NCBI GenBank assembly: GCA_036172665.1
Contig: CM069873.1
Span: 33,656,001 to 33,720,000, forward strand
From: Prosopocoilus inquinatus
Taxonomy: Eukaryota > Arthropoda > Insecta > Coleoptera > Lucanidae
DNA: 64,000 nucleotides
Direction: 5' to 3'
In this document: piece by piece, positions 13,985 to 27,200 of the stretch
How positions within the stretch are numbered: the stretch's first letter is position 1
How the letters are laid out: every line of letters begins with the position of its first letter
The notes under the pieces: model-generated
Database searches by the model: none
The model's input: the letters and a program-made list of their open reading frames with translations, nothing else
Told to the model about the DNA's origin: nothing
Program-made: the position numbers and the translations under genes

Positions 13985-16900
13985 GGGCTCCAGCAACTCT
14001 GAAGTGAGATACGAAGTTCTCGGACCCAGCTGAAGCTGGAAATAGTTTTAAATGAAACAACACGCATTAGCGTTGTTCCTGTGATGTATCTAATCGATCC
14101 TTACTCATTTATCATGTTATTTGGCGTTTCGATGGACTCCAGTAACTTTGATGTGAGATACGAAGTTCTCGGGCGCAGCTGAAGCTAGAAATAGTTTTAA
14201 ACGAAACAACACGCATTAGCGTTGTTCCTGTGATGTATCTAATCGATCCTTACTCATCTATCATGTTATTTGACGTTTCGATGGACTCCAGTAACTCTAA
14301 TGTGAGATACGAAATTTTCGGACGCAGCAGAAGCTGGAAATAATTTTAAACGAAACAACACGCATTAGCGTTGTTCCTGTGATGTATCTAATCGATCCTT
14401 ACTCATTTATCATGTTATTTGGCGTTTCGATGGACTCCAGCAACTTTGATGTGAGATACGAAGTTCTCGGGCGCAGCTGAAGCTGGAAATAGTTTTAAAC
14501 GAAACAACACGCATTAGCGTTGTTCCTGTGATGTATCTAATCGATCCTTACTCATCTATCATGTTATTTGACGTTTGAATGGACTCCAGTAACTCTGATG
14601 TGAGATACAATGTTCTCGGACGCAGCAGAAGCTGGAAATAGTTTTGAACGAAACAACAAGTATTAGCGTTGTTCCTGTGATGTATCTAATCGATCCTTAC
14701 TTATCTGCTATGTTATTTGACGTTTCGATGGACTCCAGTAACTCTGATGTGAGATACGAAATTTTCGGACGCAGCAGAAGCTGGAAATAGTTTTAAATGA
14801 AACAACACGCATTAGCGTTGTTCCTGTGATGTGTCTAATCGATCCTTGCTAATCTATCATGTTATTTGACGTTTGGATGCACTCCAGTAACTCTGAGGTG
14901 AGATACAAAGTTCTCGGACGCAGCAGAAGCTGGAAATAGTTTTGAACGAAACAACACGTATTAGCGTTGTTCCTGTGATGTATCTAATCGATCCTTACTT
15001 ATCTATCATGTTATTTGAAGTTTGGACGGACTCCAGTAACTCTGATATGAGATACAAAGTTTTCGGACGCAGCAGAAGCTGGAGATAGTTTTAAACGAAA
15101 CAACACGCATTAGCGTTGTTCCTGTGATGTATCTAATCGATCCTTACTCATCTATCATGTTATTTGGCGTTTCGATGGACTCCAGTAACTCTGATGTGAG
15201 ATACAAAGTTTTCGGACGCAGCAGAAGCTGGAAATAATTTTGAACGAAACAACACGTATTAGCGTTGTTCCTGTGATGTATCTAATCGATCCTTATTTAG
15301 CTACTATGTTATTTGACGTTTCGATGGACTCCAATATCTCTAATGTGAGATAGGAAATTTTCGGACGCAGCAGAAGCTGGAAATAGTTTTAAACGAAACA
15401 ACACGTATTAGCGTTGTTCCTGTGATGTATCTTATCGATCCTTACTCATCTATCATGTTATTTGACGTTTCGATGGACTCTAGTAACTCTGATGTGAGAT
15501 ACGAAGGTTTTGGACGCAGCAGGAGCTGGAAATAGTTTTAAACGAAACAACACGCATTAGTGTTGTTCCTGTGCTGTATCTAATCGATCCTTACTTATCT
15601 ATCATGTTATTTGACGTCTCGATGGACTCCAGTAACTCTGATGTGAGATACGACGTTTTCGGACGCAGCAGAAACTGGAAATAGTTTTAAACGAAACAAC
15701 ACGTATTAGCGTAGTTCCTGTGATGAATGTAATCGATCCTTACTCATCTATCATGTTATTTGACGTTTGGATGGGCTCCAGCAACTCTGAAGTGAGATAC
15801 GAAGTTCTCGGACCCAGCTGAAGCTGGAAATAGTTTTAAATGAAACAACACGCATTAGCGTTGTTCCTGTGATGTATCTAATCGATCCTTACTCATCTAT
15901 CATGTTATTTGGCGTTTCGATGAACTCCAGTAACTTTGATGTGAGATACGAAGTTCTCGGACGCAGTTGAAGCTGGAAATAGTTTTAAATGAAACAGCAC
16001 GTATTAGCGTTGTTCCTGTGATGTATCTAATCGATCCTTACTCATCTATCATGTTATTTGACGTTTCGATGGACTCCAGTAACTCTAATGTGATACGAAA
16101 TTTTCGGACGCAGCAGAAGCTGGAAATAGTTTTAAACGAAACAACACGTATTAGCGTAGTTCCTGTGATGAATGTAATCGATCCTTACTCATCTATCATG
16201 TTATTTGACGTTTGGATGGGCTCCAGCAACTCTGAAGTGAGATACGAAGTTCTCGGACCCAGCTGAAGCTGGAAATAGTTTTAAATGAAACAACACGCAT
16301 TAGCGTTGTTCCTGTGATGTATCTAATCGATCCTTACTCATTTATCATGTTATTTGGCGTTTCGATGGACTCCAGTAACTTTGATGTGAGATACGAAGTT
16401 CTCGGGCGCAACTGAAGCTAGAAATAGTTTTAAACGAAACAACACGCATTAGCGTTGTTCCTGTGATGTATCTAATCGATCCTTACTCATCTATCATGTT
16501 ATTTGACGTTTGAATGGACTCCAGTAACTCTGATGTGAAATACAATGTTCTCGGACGCAGCAGAAGCTGGAAATAGTTTTGAACGAAACAACACGTATTA
16601 GCGTTGTTCCTGTGATGTATCTAATCGATCCTTACTTATCTATCATGTTATTTGACGTTTGGATGGACTCCAGTAACTCTGATGTGAGATAAAAAGTTTT
16701 CGGACGCAGCAGAAGCTGGAAATAGTTTTAAACGAAACAACACGTATTAGCGTAGTTCCTGTGATGAATGTAATCGATCCTTACTCATCTATCATGTTAT
16801 TTGACGTTTGGATGGGCTCCAGCAACTCTGAAGTGAGATACGAAGTTCTCGGACCCAGCTGAAGCTGGAAATAGTTTTAAATGAAACAACACGCATTAGC

Positions 16901-18060
16901 GTTGTTCCTGTGATGTATCTAATCGATCCTTACTCATTTATCATGTTATTTGGCGTTTCGATGGACTCCAGTAACTTTGATGTGAGATACGAAGTTCTCG
17001 GGCGCAGCTGAAGCTAGAAATAGTTTTAAACGAAACAACACGCATTAGCGTTGTTCCTGTGATGTATCTAATCGATCCTTACTCATCTATCATGTTATTT
17101 GACGTTTCGATGGACTCCAGTAACTCTAATGTGAGATACGAAATTTTCGGACGCAGCAGAAGCTGGAAATAGTTTTAAACGAAACAACACGCATTAGCGT
17201 TGTTCCTGTGATGTATCTAATCGATCCTTACTCATTTATCATGTTATTTGGAGTTTCGATGGACTCCAGCAACTTTGATGTGAGATACGAAGTTCTCGGG
17301 CGCAGCTGAAGCTGGAAATAGTTTTAAACGAAACAACACGCATTAGCGTTGTTCCTGTGATGTATATAATCGATCCTTACTCATCTATCATGTTATTTGA
17401 CGTTTGAATGGACTCCAGTAACTCTGATGTGAGATACAATGTTCTCGGACGCAGCAGAAGCTGGAAATAGTTTTGAACGAAACAACAAGTATTAGCGTTG
17501 TTCCTGTGATGTATCTAATCGATCCTTACTTATCTACTATGTTATTTGACGTTTCGATGGACTCCAGTAACTCTGATGTGAGATACGAAATTTTCGGACG
17601 CAGCAGAAGCTGGAAATAGTTTTAAATGAAACAACACGCATTAGCGTTGTTCCTGTGATGTATCTAATCGATCCTTGCTAATCTATCATGTTATTTGACG
17701 TTTGGATGCACTCCAGTAACTCTGAGGTGAGATACAAAGTTCTCGGACGCAGCAGAAGCTGGAAATAGTTTTGAACGAAACAACACGTATTATCGTTGTT
17801 CCTGTGATGTATCTAATCGATCCTTACTTATCTATCATGTTATTTGACGTTTGGATGGACTCCAGTAACTCTGATATGAGATACAAAGTTTTCGGACCCA
17901 GCAGAAGCTGGAGATAGTTTTAAACGAAACAACACGCATTAGCGTTGTTCCTGTGATGTATCTAATCGATCCTTACTCATCTATCATGTTATTTGGCGTT
18001 TCGATGGACTCCAGTAACTCTGATGTGAGATACAAAGATTTCGGACGCAGTAGAAGCTGG
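13985..18060. repeat. Dispersed duplication inside the array, 2829-bp offset
   Basis: The marker gggctccagcaac at 13985 recurs at 16814, and the rare ccttgctaatc at 14844 recurs at 17673. Both offsets are 2829 bp. This equals 19 monomers minus 2 bp, the missing 2 bp being the deletion in the monomer near 16090. Matching blocks are roughly 13985-15230 and 16814-18060. Between them are diverged monomers, including more gggctcc-type copies at 15.77 and 16.22 kb. The outer limits are approximate. Confidence 0.75.
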
Positions 18061-21000
18061 AAATAGTTTTGAACGAAACAACACGTATTAGCGTTGTTCC
18101 TGTGATGTATCTAATCGATCCTTACTCATCTATCATGTTATTTGACGTTTCGAAGGACTCTAGTAACTCTGATGTGAGATACGAAGTTTTTGGACGCAGC
18201 AGGAGCTGGAAATAGTTTTAAACGAAACAGCACGCATTAGTGTTGTTCCTGTGATGTATCTAATCGATCCTTACTTAGCTACGATGTTATTTGACGTTTC
18301 GATGGACTCCAGTAACTCTAATGTGAGATACGAAATTTTCGACGCAGCAGAAGCTGGAAATAGTTTTGAACGAAACAACACGTATTAGCGTTGTTCCTGT
18401 GATGTATCTAATCGATCCTTACTTATCTATCATGTTATTTGACGTTTGGATGGTCTCCAGTAATTCTGATGTGAGATACAAAGTTTTCGGACACAGCAGA
18501 AGCTGGAGATAGTTTTAAACGAAACAACACGCATTAGCGTTGTTCCTGTGATGTATCTAATCGATCCTTACTCATCTATCATGTTATTTGACGTTTCGAT
18601 GGACTCCAATAACTCTAATGTGAGATACGAAATTTTCAGACGCAGCAGAAGCTGGAAATAGTTTAAAACAAAACAACACGTATTAGCGTTGTTCCTGTGA
18701 TGTATCTAATCGATCCTTACTCATCTATCATGTTATTTGAAGTTTCGATAGACTCTAGTAACTCTGATGTGAGATACGAAGTTTTTGGACGCAGCAGGAA
18801 CTGGAAATAGTTTTAAACGAAACAACACGCATTAGCGTTGTTCGTGTGATGTATCTAATCGATCCTTATTTATCTATCATGTTATTTGACGTTTCGATGG
18901 ACTCTAATAACTCTGATGTAAGATAAGAAGTTTTTGGGCGCAGCAGGAGCTGGAAATAGTTTTAAACGAAGCAACACGTATTAGCGTTGTTCCTGTGATG
19001 TATCTAATTGATCCTTACTTAGCTACTATGTTATTTGACGTTTCGATGAACTCCAGTAACTCTAATGTGAGATACGAAATTTTCGGACGCAGCAGAAGCT
19101 GGAAATAGTTTTAAACGAAACAACACGCATTAGCATTGTTCCTGTGATGTAACTAATCGATCCTTACTCATCTATCATGTTATTTGGCGTTTCGATGGAC
19201 TCCAGTAACTTTGATGTGAGATACGAAGTTCTCGGGCGCAGCTGAAGCTGGAAATAGTTTTAAACGAAACAACACGCATTAGCGTTGTTCCTGTGATGTA
19301 TCTAATCGATCCTTACTCATCTATCATGTTATTTGACGTTTCGATGGACTCTAGTACCTCTGATGTGACATACGAAGTTTTTGGGCGCAGCAGGAGCTGG
19401 AAATAGTTTTAAACGAAACAACACGCATTAGCGTTGTTCCTGTGATGTATCTAATCGATCCTTACTCATCTATCATGTTATTTGACGTTTGGATGGACTC
19501 CAGTAACTCTGATGTGAGATACAAAGTTCTCGGGCGCAGCTGAAGCTAGAAATAGTTTTAAACGAAACAACACGCATTAGCGTTGTTCCTGTGACGTATC
19601 TAATCGATCCTTACTCATCTATCATGTTATTTGACGTTTGAATGGACTCCAGTAACTCTGATGTGAGATACAATGTTCTCGGACGCAGCAGAAGCTGGAA
19701 ATAGTTTTGAACGAAACAACACGTACTAGCGTTGTTCCTGTGATGTATCTAATCGATCCTTAATCATCTATCATGTTATTTGACGTTTGGATGGACTCCA
19801 GTAACTTTGATGTGAGATACGAAGTTCTCGGACGCAGCTGAAGCTGGAAATAGTTTTAAACGAAACAACACGCATTAGCGTTGTTCCTGTGCTGTATCTA
19901 ATCGATCCTTACTTATCTATCATGTTATTTGACGTTTGGATGGACTCCAGTAACCCTGATGTGAGAAACGAAGTTCTCGGACGCAGCAGAAGCTGGAAAT
20001 AGTTTTAAATGAAACAACACGCATTAGCGTTGTTCCTGTGATGTATCTAATCGATCCTTATTTATCTATCATGTTATTTGACGTTTCGATGGACTCTAGT
20101 AACTCTGATGTGAGATACAAAGTTTTCGGACGCAGCAGAAGCTGGAAATAGTTTTAAATGAAACAACACGCATTAGCGTTGTTCCTGTGATGTATCTAAT
20201 CGATCCTTACTCATCAATCACGTTATTTGACGTTTAGATGGACTCCAGTAACTCTGATGTGAGATACAAAGTTTTCGGACGCAGCAGAAGCTGGAAATAG
20301 TTTTAAATGAAACAACACGCATTAGCGTTGTTCCTGTGATGTATCTAATCGATCCTTACTCATCTATCATGTTATTTGACGTTTGGATGCACTCCGGTAA
20401 CTTTGATTTGAGATACGAAGTTCTCGGGCACAGCTGAAGCTAGAAATAGTTTTAAACGAAACAACACGCATTAGCGTTGTTCCTGTGACGTATCTAATCG
20501 ATCCTTACTCATCTATCATGTTATTTGACGTTTGGATGGACTCCAGTAACTCTGATGTGAGATACAAAGTTCTAGGACGCAGCAGAAGCTGGAAATAGTT
20601 TTAAACGAAACAACACGTATTAGCGTTGTTCCTGTGATGTATCCAATCGATCCTTACTCATCTATCATGTTATTTGACGTTTGGATGGACTCCAGTAACT
20701 CTGATGTGAGATACGAAATTTTCGGACGCAGCAGAAGCTGGAAATAGCTTTAAATGAAACAACACGCATTAGCGTTGTTCCTGTGCTGTATCTAATCGAT
20801 CCTTACTCATCTATCATGTTATTTGACGTTTGGATGGACTCCAGTAACTCTGATGTGAGATACAAAGTTCTCGGACGCAGCAGAAGCTGGAAATAGTTTT
20901 GAACGAAACAACACGTATTAGCGTTGTTCCTGTGATGTATCTAATCGATCCTTACTCATCTATCATGTTATTTGACGTTTGGATGGACTCCAGTAACTCT

Positions 21001-21236
21001 GATGTGAGATACAAAGTTCTCGGACGCAGCAGAAGCTGGAAATAGTTTTGAACGAAACAACACGTATTAGCGTTGTTCCTGTGATGTATCTAATCGATCC
21101 TTACTCATCTATCATGTTATTTGACGTTTGGATGGACTCCAGTAACTCTGATGTGAGATACAATGTTTTCGGACGCAGCAGAAGCTGGAAATAGTTTTGA
21201 ACGAAACAACACGCATTAGCGTTGTTCCTGTGATGT

Positions 21237-21385
21237 ATCTAATCGATCCTTACTCATCTATCATGTTATTTGACGTTTGGATGGACTCCAGTAACTCTGA
21301 TGTGAGATACAAAGTTCTCGGACGCAGCAGAAGCTGGAAATAGTTTTGAACGAAACAACACGTATTAGCGTTGTTCCTGTGATGT
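21237..21385. repeat. Representative full-length satellite monomer (149 bp)
   Basis: A near-consensus copy chosen as a reference. Landmarks in order are the anchor atctaatcga with a ClaI hexamer ATCGAT at 21242-21247, an AT-rich block around ttatttgacgtttgg, the block gatggactccagtaac, the block gatgtgagatac, the CpG-bearing block ctcggacgcagcag, then agctggaaatag and an imperfect dyad at 21354-21375. A typical copy is about 40% GC with seven CpG dinucleotides. That matches the number expected from its composition, so there is no sign of long-term methylation-driven CpG loss. I do not recognise the monomer as a named satellite family. Confidence 0.95.
21354..21375. other. Imperfect dyad (possible stem-loop), one per monomer
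   Basis: The left arm aacaa plus cg(c/t) and the right arm gcg plus ttgtt flank an atta loop, with a two-base bulge (ca) in the left arm. In the cgc form three inner pairs and five outer pairs are possible. In the cgt form one inner pair becomes a T-G wobble. The element recurs in nearly every monomer, so the array holds several hundred copies. Some monomers weaken it (attaccg, attcgcg, attatcg). Short dyads are common in satellites and have been proposed to matter for centromeric chromatin. Function here is inference only. Confidence 0.5.
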
Positions 21386-24149
21386 ATCTAATCGATCCTT
21401 ACTCATCTATCATGTTATTTGACGTTTGGATGGACTCCAGTAACTCTGATGTGAGATACGAAATTTTCGGACGCAGCAGAAGCTGGAAATAATTTTAAAT
21501 GAAACAACAAGCATTAGCGTTGTTCCTGTGCTGTGTCTAATCGATCCTTACTCATCTATCATGTTATTTGACGTTTGGATGGACTCCAGTAACTCTGATG
21601 TGAGATACAAATTTCTCGGACGCAGCAGAAGCTGGAAATAGTTTTGAACGAAACAACACGTATTAGCGTTGTTCCTGTGATGTATCTAATCGATCCTTAC
21701 TCATCTATCATGTTATTTGACGTTTGGATGGACTCCAGTAACTCTGATGTGAGATACAAAGTTCTCGGACGCAGCAGAAGCTGGAAATAGTTTTGAACGA
21801 AACAACACGTATTAGCGTTGTTCCTGTGATGTATCTAATCGATCCTTACTCATCTATCATGTTATTTGACGTTTGGATGGACTCCAGTAACTCTGATGTG
21901 AGATACAAAGTTTTCGGACGCAGCAGAAGCTGGAAATAGTTTTAAACGAAACAACACGCATTAGCGTTGTTCCTGTGATGTATCTAATCGATCCTTACTC
22001 ATCTATCATGTTATTTGACGTTTGGATGGACTCCAGTATCTCTGATGTGAGATACAAAGTTCTCGGACGCAGCAGAAGCTGGAAATAGTTTTGAACGAAA
22101 CAACACGTATTAGCGTTGTTCCTGTGATGTATCTAATCGATTCTTACTCATCTATCATGTTATTTGACGTTTGGATGGACTCCAGTAACTCTGATGTGAG
22201 ATACAAAGTTCTCGGACGCAGCAGAAGCTGGAAATAGTTTTGAACGAAACAACACGTATTAGCGTTGTTCCTGTGATGTATCTAATCGATCCTTACTCAT
22301 CTATCATGTTATTTGACGTTTGGATGGACTCCAGTAACTCTGATGTGAGATACAAAGTTCTCGGACGCAGCAGAAGCTGGAAATAGTTTTAAATGAAACA
22401 ACACGCATTAGCGTTGTTCCTGTGCTGTATCTAATCGATCCTTACTCATCTATCATGTTATTTGACGTTTGGATGGACTCCAGTAACTCTGATGTGAGAT
22501 ACAAAGTTCTCGGACGCAGCAGAAGCTGGAAATAGTTTTGAACGAAACAACACGTATTAGCGTTGTTCCTGTGATGTATCTAATCGATCCTTACTCATCT
22601 ATCATGTTATTTGACGTTTGGATGGACTCCAGTAACTCTGATGTGAGATACGAAATTTTCGGACGCAGCAGAAGCTGGAAATAGTTTTAAATGAAACAAC
22701 AAGCATTAGGGTTGTTCCTGTGCTGTATCTAATTGATCCTTACTCATCTATCATGTTATTTGACGTTTGGATGGACTCCAGTAACTCTGATGTGAGATAC
22801 AATGTTCTCTGACGCAGCAGAAGCTGGAAATAGTTTTGAACGAAACAACACGTATTAGCGTTGTTCCTGTGATGTATCTAATCGATTCTTACTCATCTAT
22901 CATGTTATTTGACGTTTGGATGGACTCCAGTAACTCTGATGTGAGATACGAAATTTTCGGACGCAGCAGAAGCTGGAAATAGTTTTAAATGAAACAACAC
23001 GCATTACCGTTGTTCCTGTGCTGTATCTAATCGATCTTTACTTATCTATCATGTTACTTGACGTTTCGATGGACTCCAGTAACTCTGATGTGAGATACGA
23101 CGTATTCGGACGCAGCAGAAGCTGGAAATAGTTTTAAACGAAACAACACGTATTAGCGTTGTTCCTGTGATGAATGTAATCGATATTTATTCATCTATCA
23201 TGTTATTTGACGTTTGGATGGGCTCCAGTAACTCTGAAGTGAGATACGAAGTTCTCGGACGCAGCTGAAGCTGGAAATAGTTTTAAATGAAACAACACGC
23301 ATTATCGTTGTTCCTGTGATGTATCTAATCGATCCTTACTCATCTATCATGTTATTTGACGTTTCGATGGACTCCAGTAACTCTAATGTAAGATACGAAA
23401 TTTTCGGACGCAGCAGAAGCTGGAAATAGTTTTAAACGAAACAACACGCATTAGCGTTGTTCCTGTGATGTATCTAGTCGATCCTTACTCATCTATCATG
23501 TTATTTGGCGTTTCGATGGACTCCAGTAACTTTGATGTGAGATACGAAGTTCTCGGGCGCAGCAGAAGCTGGAAATAGTTTTGAACGAAACAACACGTAT
23601 TAGCGTTGTTCCTGTGATGTATCTAATCGATCCTTACTCATCTATCATGTTATTTGACGTTTGGATGGACTCCAGTAACTCTGATGTGAGATACGAAATT
23701 TTCGGACGCAGCAGAAGCTGGAAATAGTTTTAAATGAAACAACAAGCATTAGCGTTGTTCCTGTGCTGTATCTAATCGATCCTTACTCATCTATCATGTT
23801 ATTTGACGTTTGGATGGACTCCAGTAACTCTGATGTGAGATACAATGTTCTCGGTCGCAGCAGAAGCTGGAAATAGTTTTGAACGAAACAACACGTATTA
23901 GCGTTGTTCCTGTGATGTATCTAATCGATCCTTACTCATCAATCATGTTATTTGACGTTTGGATGGACTCCAGTAACTCTGATGTGAGATACAAAGTTCT
24001 CGGACGCAGCAGAAGCTGGAAATAGTTTTGAACGAAACAACACGTATTAGCGTTGTTCCTGTGATGTATCTAATCGATCCTTACTCATCTATCATGTTAT
24101 TTGACGTTTGGATGGACTCCAGTAACTCTGATGTGAGATACAAAGTTTT

Positions 24150-24203
24150 CGGACGCAGCAGAAGCTGGAAATTTTTCGGACGCAGCAGAAGCTGGAAATA
24201 GTT
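24150..24203. repeat. 27-bp internal duplication within one monomer
   Basis: The segment from cggacgcagcag through gaagctggaaa is repeated back to back, with cggacg at 24150 and again at 24177, joined through aattttt. This monomer is therefore 176 bp. The same structure occurs at 30908, 33168 and 44100 (positions of the second cggacg). It travels with the larger duplications and serves as a phase marker. Confidence 0.9.
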
Positions 24204-27200
24204 TTGAACGAAACAACACGTATTAGCGTTGTTCCTGTGATGTATCTAATCGATCCTTACTTAGCTACTATGTTATTTGACGTTTCGATGGACTCCAATA
24301 ACTCTGATGTGAGATACAAAGTTTTCGGACGCAGCAGAAGCTGGAAATAGTTTTAAACGAAACAACACGCATTCGCGTTGTTCCTGTGATGTATCTAATC
24401 GATCCTTACTCATCTATCATTTTATTTGACGTTTGGATGGACTACAGTAACTCTGATGTGAGATACAAAGTTTACGGACGCAGCAGAAGCTGGAAATAGT
24501 TTTAAACGAAACAACACGCATTACCGTTGTTCCTGTGATGTATCTAATCGATCCTTACTCATCTATCATGTTATTTGGCGTTTCGATGGACTCCAGTAAC
24601 TCTGATGTGAGATACAAAGTTCTCGGACGCAGCTGAAGCTAGAAATAGTTTTAAACGAAACAACACGCATTAGCGTTGTTCCTGTGATGTATTTAATCGA
24701 TCCTTACTCATCTATCATGTTATTTGACGTTTCGATGGACTCCAGTAACTCTGATGTGAGATACAAAGTTCTCGGACGCAGCAGAAGCTGGAAATAGTTT
24801 TGAACGAAACAACACGTATTAGCGTTGTTCCTGTGATGTATCTAATCGATCCTTACTCATCTATCATGTTATTTGACGTTTCGAAGGACTCTAGTAACTC
24901 TGATGTGAGATACGAAGTTTTTGGACGCAGCAGGAGCTGGAAATAGTTTTAAACGAAACAGCACGCATTAGTGTTGTTCCTGTGATGTATCTAATCGATC
25001 CTTACTTAGCTACGATGTTATTTGACGTTTCGATGGACTCCAGTAACTCTAATGTGAGATACGAAATTTTCGACGCAGCAGAAGCTGGAAATAGTTTTGA
25101 ACGAAACAACACGTATTAGCGTTGTTCCTGTGATGTATCTAATCGATCCTTACTTATCTATCATGTTATTTGACGTTTGGATGGTCTCCAGTAATTCTGA
25201 TGTGAGATACAAAGTTTTCGGACACAGCAGAAGCTGGAGATAGTTTTAAACGAAACAACACGCATTAGCGTTGTTCCTGTGATGTATCTAATCGATCCTT
25301 ACTCATCTATCATGTTATTTGACGTTTCGATGGACTCCAATAACTCTAATGTGAGATACGAAATTTTCAGACGCAGCAGAAGCTGGAAATAGTTTAAAAC
25401 AAAACAACACGTATTAGCGTTGTTCCTGTGATGTATCTAATCGATCCTTACTCATCTATCATGTTATTTGAAGTTTCGATAGACTCTAGTAACTCTGATG
25501 TGAGATACGAAGTTTTTGGACGCAGCAGGAACTGGAAATAGTTTTAAACGAAACAACACGCATTAGCGTTGTTCGTGTGATGTATCTAATCGATCCTTAT
25601 TTATCTATCATGTTATTTGACGTTTCGATGGACTCTAATAACTCTGATGTAAGATAAGAAGTTTTTGGGCGCAGCAGGAGCTGGAAATAGTTTTAAACGA
25701 AGCAACACGTATTAGCGTTGTTCCTGTGATGTATCTAATTGATCCTTACTTAGCTACTATGTTATTTGACGTTTCGATGAACTCCAGTAACTCTAATGTG
25801 AGATACGAAATTTTCGGACGCAGCAGAAGCTGGAAATAGTTTTAAACGAAACAACACGCATTAGCATTGTTCCTGTGATGTAACTAATCGATCCTTACTC
25901 ATCTATCATGTTATTTGGCGTTTCGATGGACTCCAGTAACTTTGATGTGAGATACGAAGTTCTCGGGCGCAGCTGAAGCTGGAAATAGTTTTAAACGAAA
26001 CAACACGCATTAGCGTTGTTCCTGTGATGTATCTAATCGATCCTTACTCATCTATCATGTTATTTGACGTTTCGATAGACTCTAGTACCTCTGATGTGAC
26101 ATACGAAGTTTTTGGGCGCAGCAGGAGCTGGAAATAGTTTTAAACGAAACAACACGCATTAGCGTTGTTCCTGTGATGTATCTAATCTATCCTTACTCAT
26201 CTATCATGTTATTTGACGTTTGGATGGACTCCAGTAACTCTGATGTGAGATACAAAGTTCTCGGGCGCAGCTGAAGCTAGAAATAGTTTTAAACGAAACA
26301 ACACGCATTAGCGTTGTTCCTGTGACGTATCTAATCGATCCTTACTCATCTATCATGTTATTTGACGTTTGAATGGACTCCAGTAACTCTGATGTGAGAT
26401 ACAATGTTCTCGGACGCAGCAGAAGCTGGAAATAGTTTTGAACGAAACAACACGTACTAGCGTTGTTCCTGTGATGTATCTAATCGATCCTTAATCATCT
26501 ATCATGTTATTTGACGTTTGGATGGACTCCAGTAACTTTGATGTGAGATACGAAGTTCTCGGACGCAGCTGAAGCTGGAAATAGTTTTAAACGAAACAAC
26601 ACGCATTAGCGTTGTTCCTGTGCTGTATCTAATCGATCCTTACTTATCTATCATGTTATTTGACGTTTGGATGGACTCCAGTAACCCTGATGTGAGAAAC
26701 GAAGTTCTCGGACGCAGCAGAAGCTGGAAATAGTTTTAAATGAAACAACACGCATTAGCGTTGTTCCTGTGATGTATCTAATCGATCCTTATTTATCTAT
26801 CATGTTATTTGACGTTTCGATGGACTCTAGTAACTCTGATGTGAGATACAAAGTTTTCGGACGCAGCAGAAGCTGGAAATAGTTTTAAATGAAACAACAC
26901 GCATTAGCGTTGTTCCTGTGATGTATCTAATCGATCCTTACTCATCAATCACGTTATTTGACGTTTAGATGGACTCCAGTAACTCTGATGTGAGATACAA
27001 AGTTTTCGGACGCAGCAGAAGCTGGAAATAGTTTTAAATGAAACAACACGCATTAGCGTTGTTCCTGTGATGTATCTAATCGATCCTTACTCATCTATCA
27101 TGTTATTTGACGTTTGGATGCACTCCGGTAACTTTGATTTGAGATACGAAGTTCTCGGGCACAGCTGAAGCTAGAAATAGTTTTAAACGAAACAACACGC

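Noticed and set aside
15967..16266. A 99-codon plus-strand open frame as a protein-coding gene
   Set aside because: It is two satellite monomers joined by a 2-bp deletion that restores frame. Neighbouring monomers carry the same sequence with frame shifts and stops, and no promoter or start context distinguishes this one.
21237..21385. CENP-B box in the monomer
   Set aside because: I compared the nttcgnnnnannncggg-type pattern on both strands with the ttctcgggcgc and aacgaaacaac regions and found no match to the essential positions.
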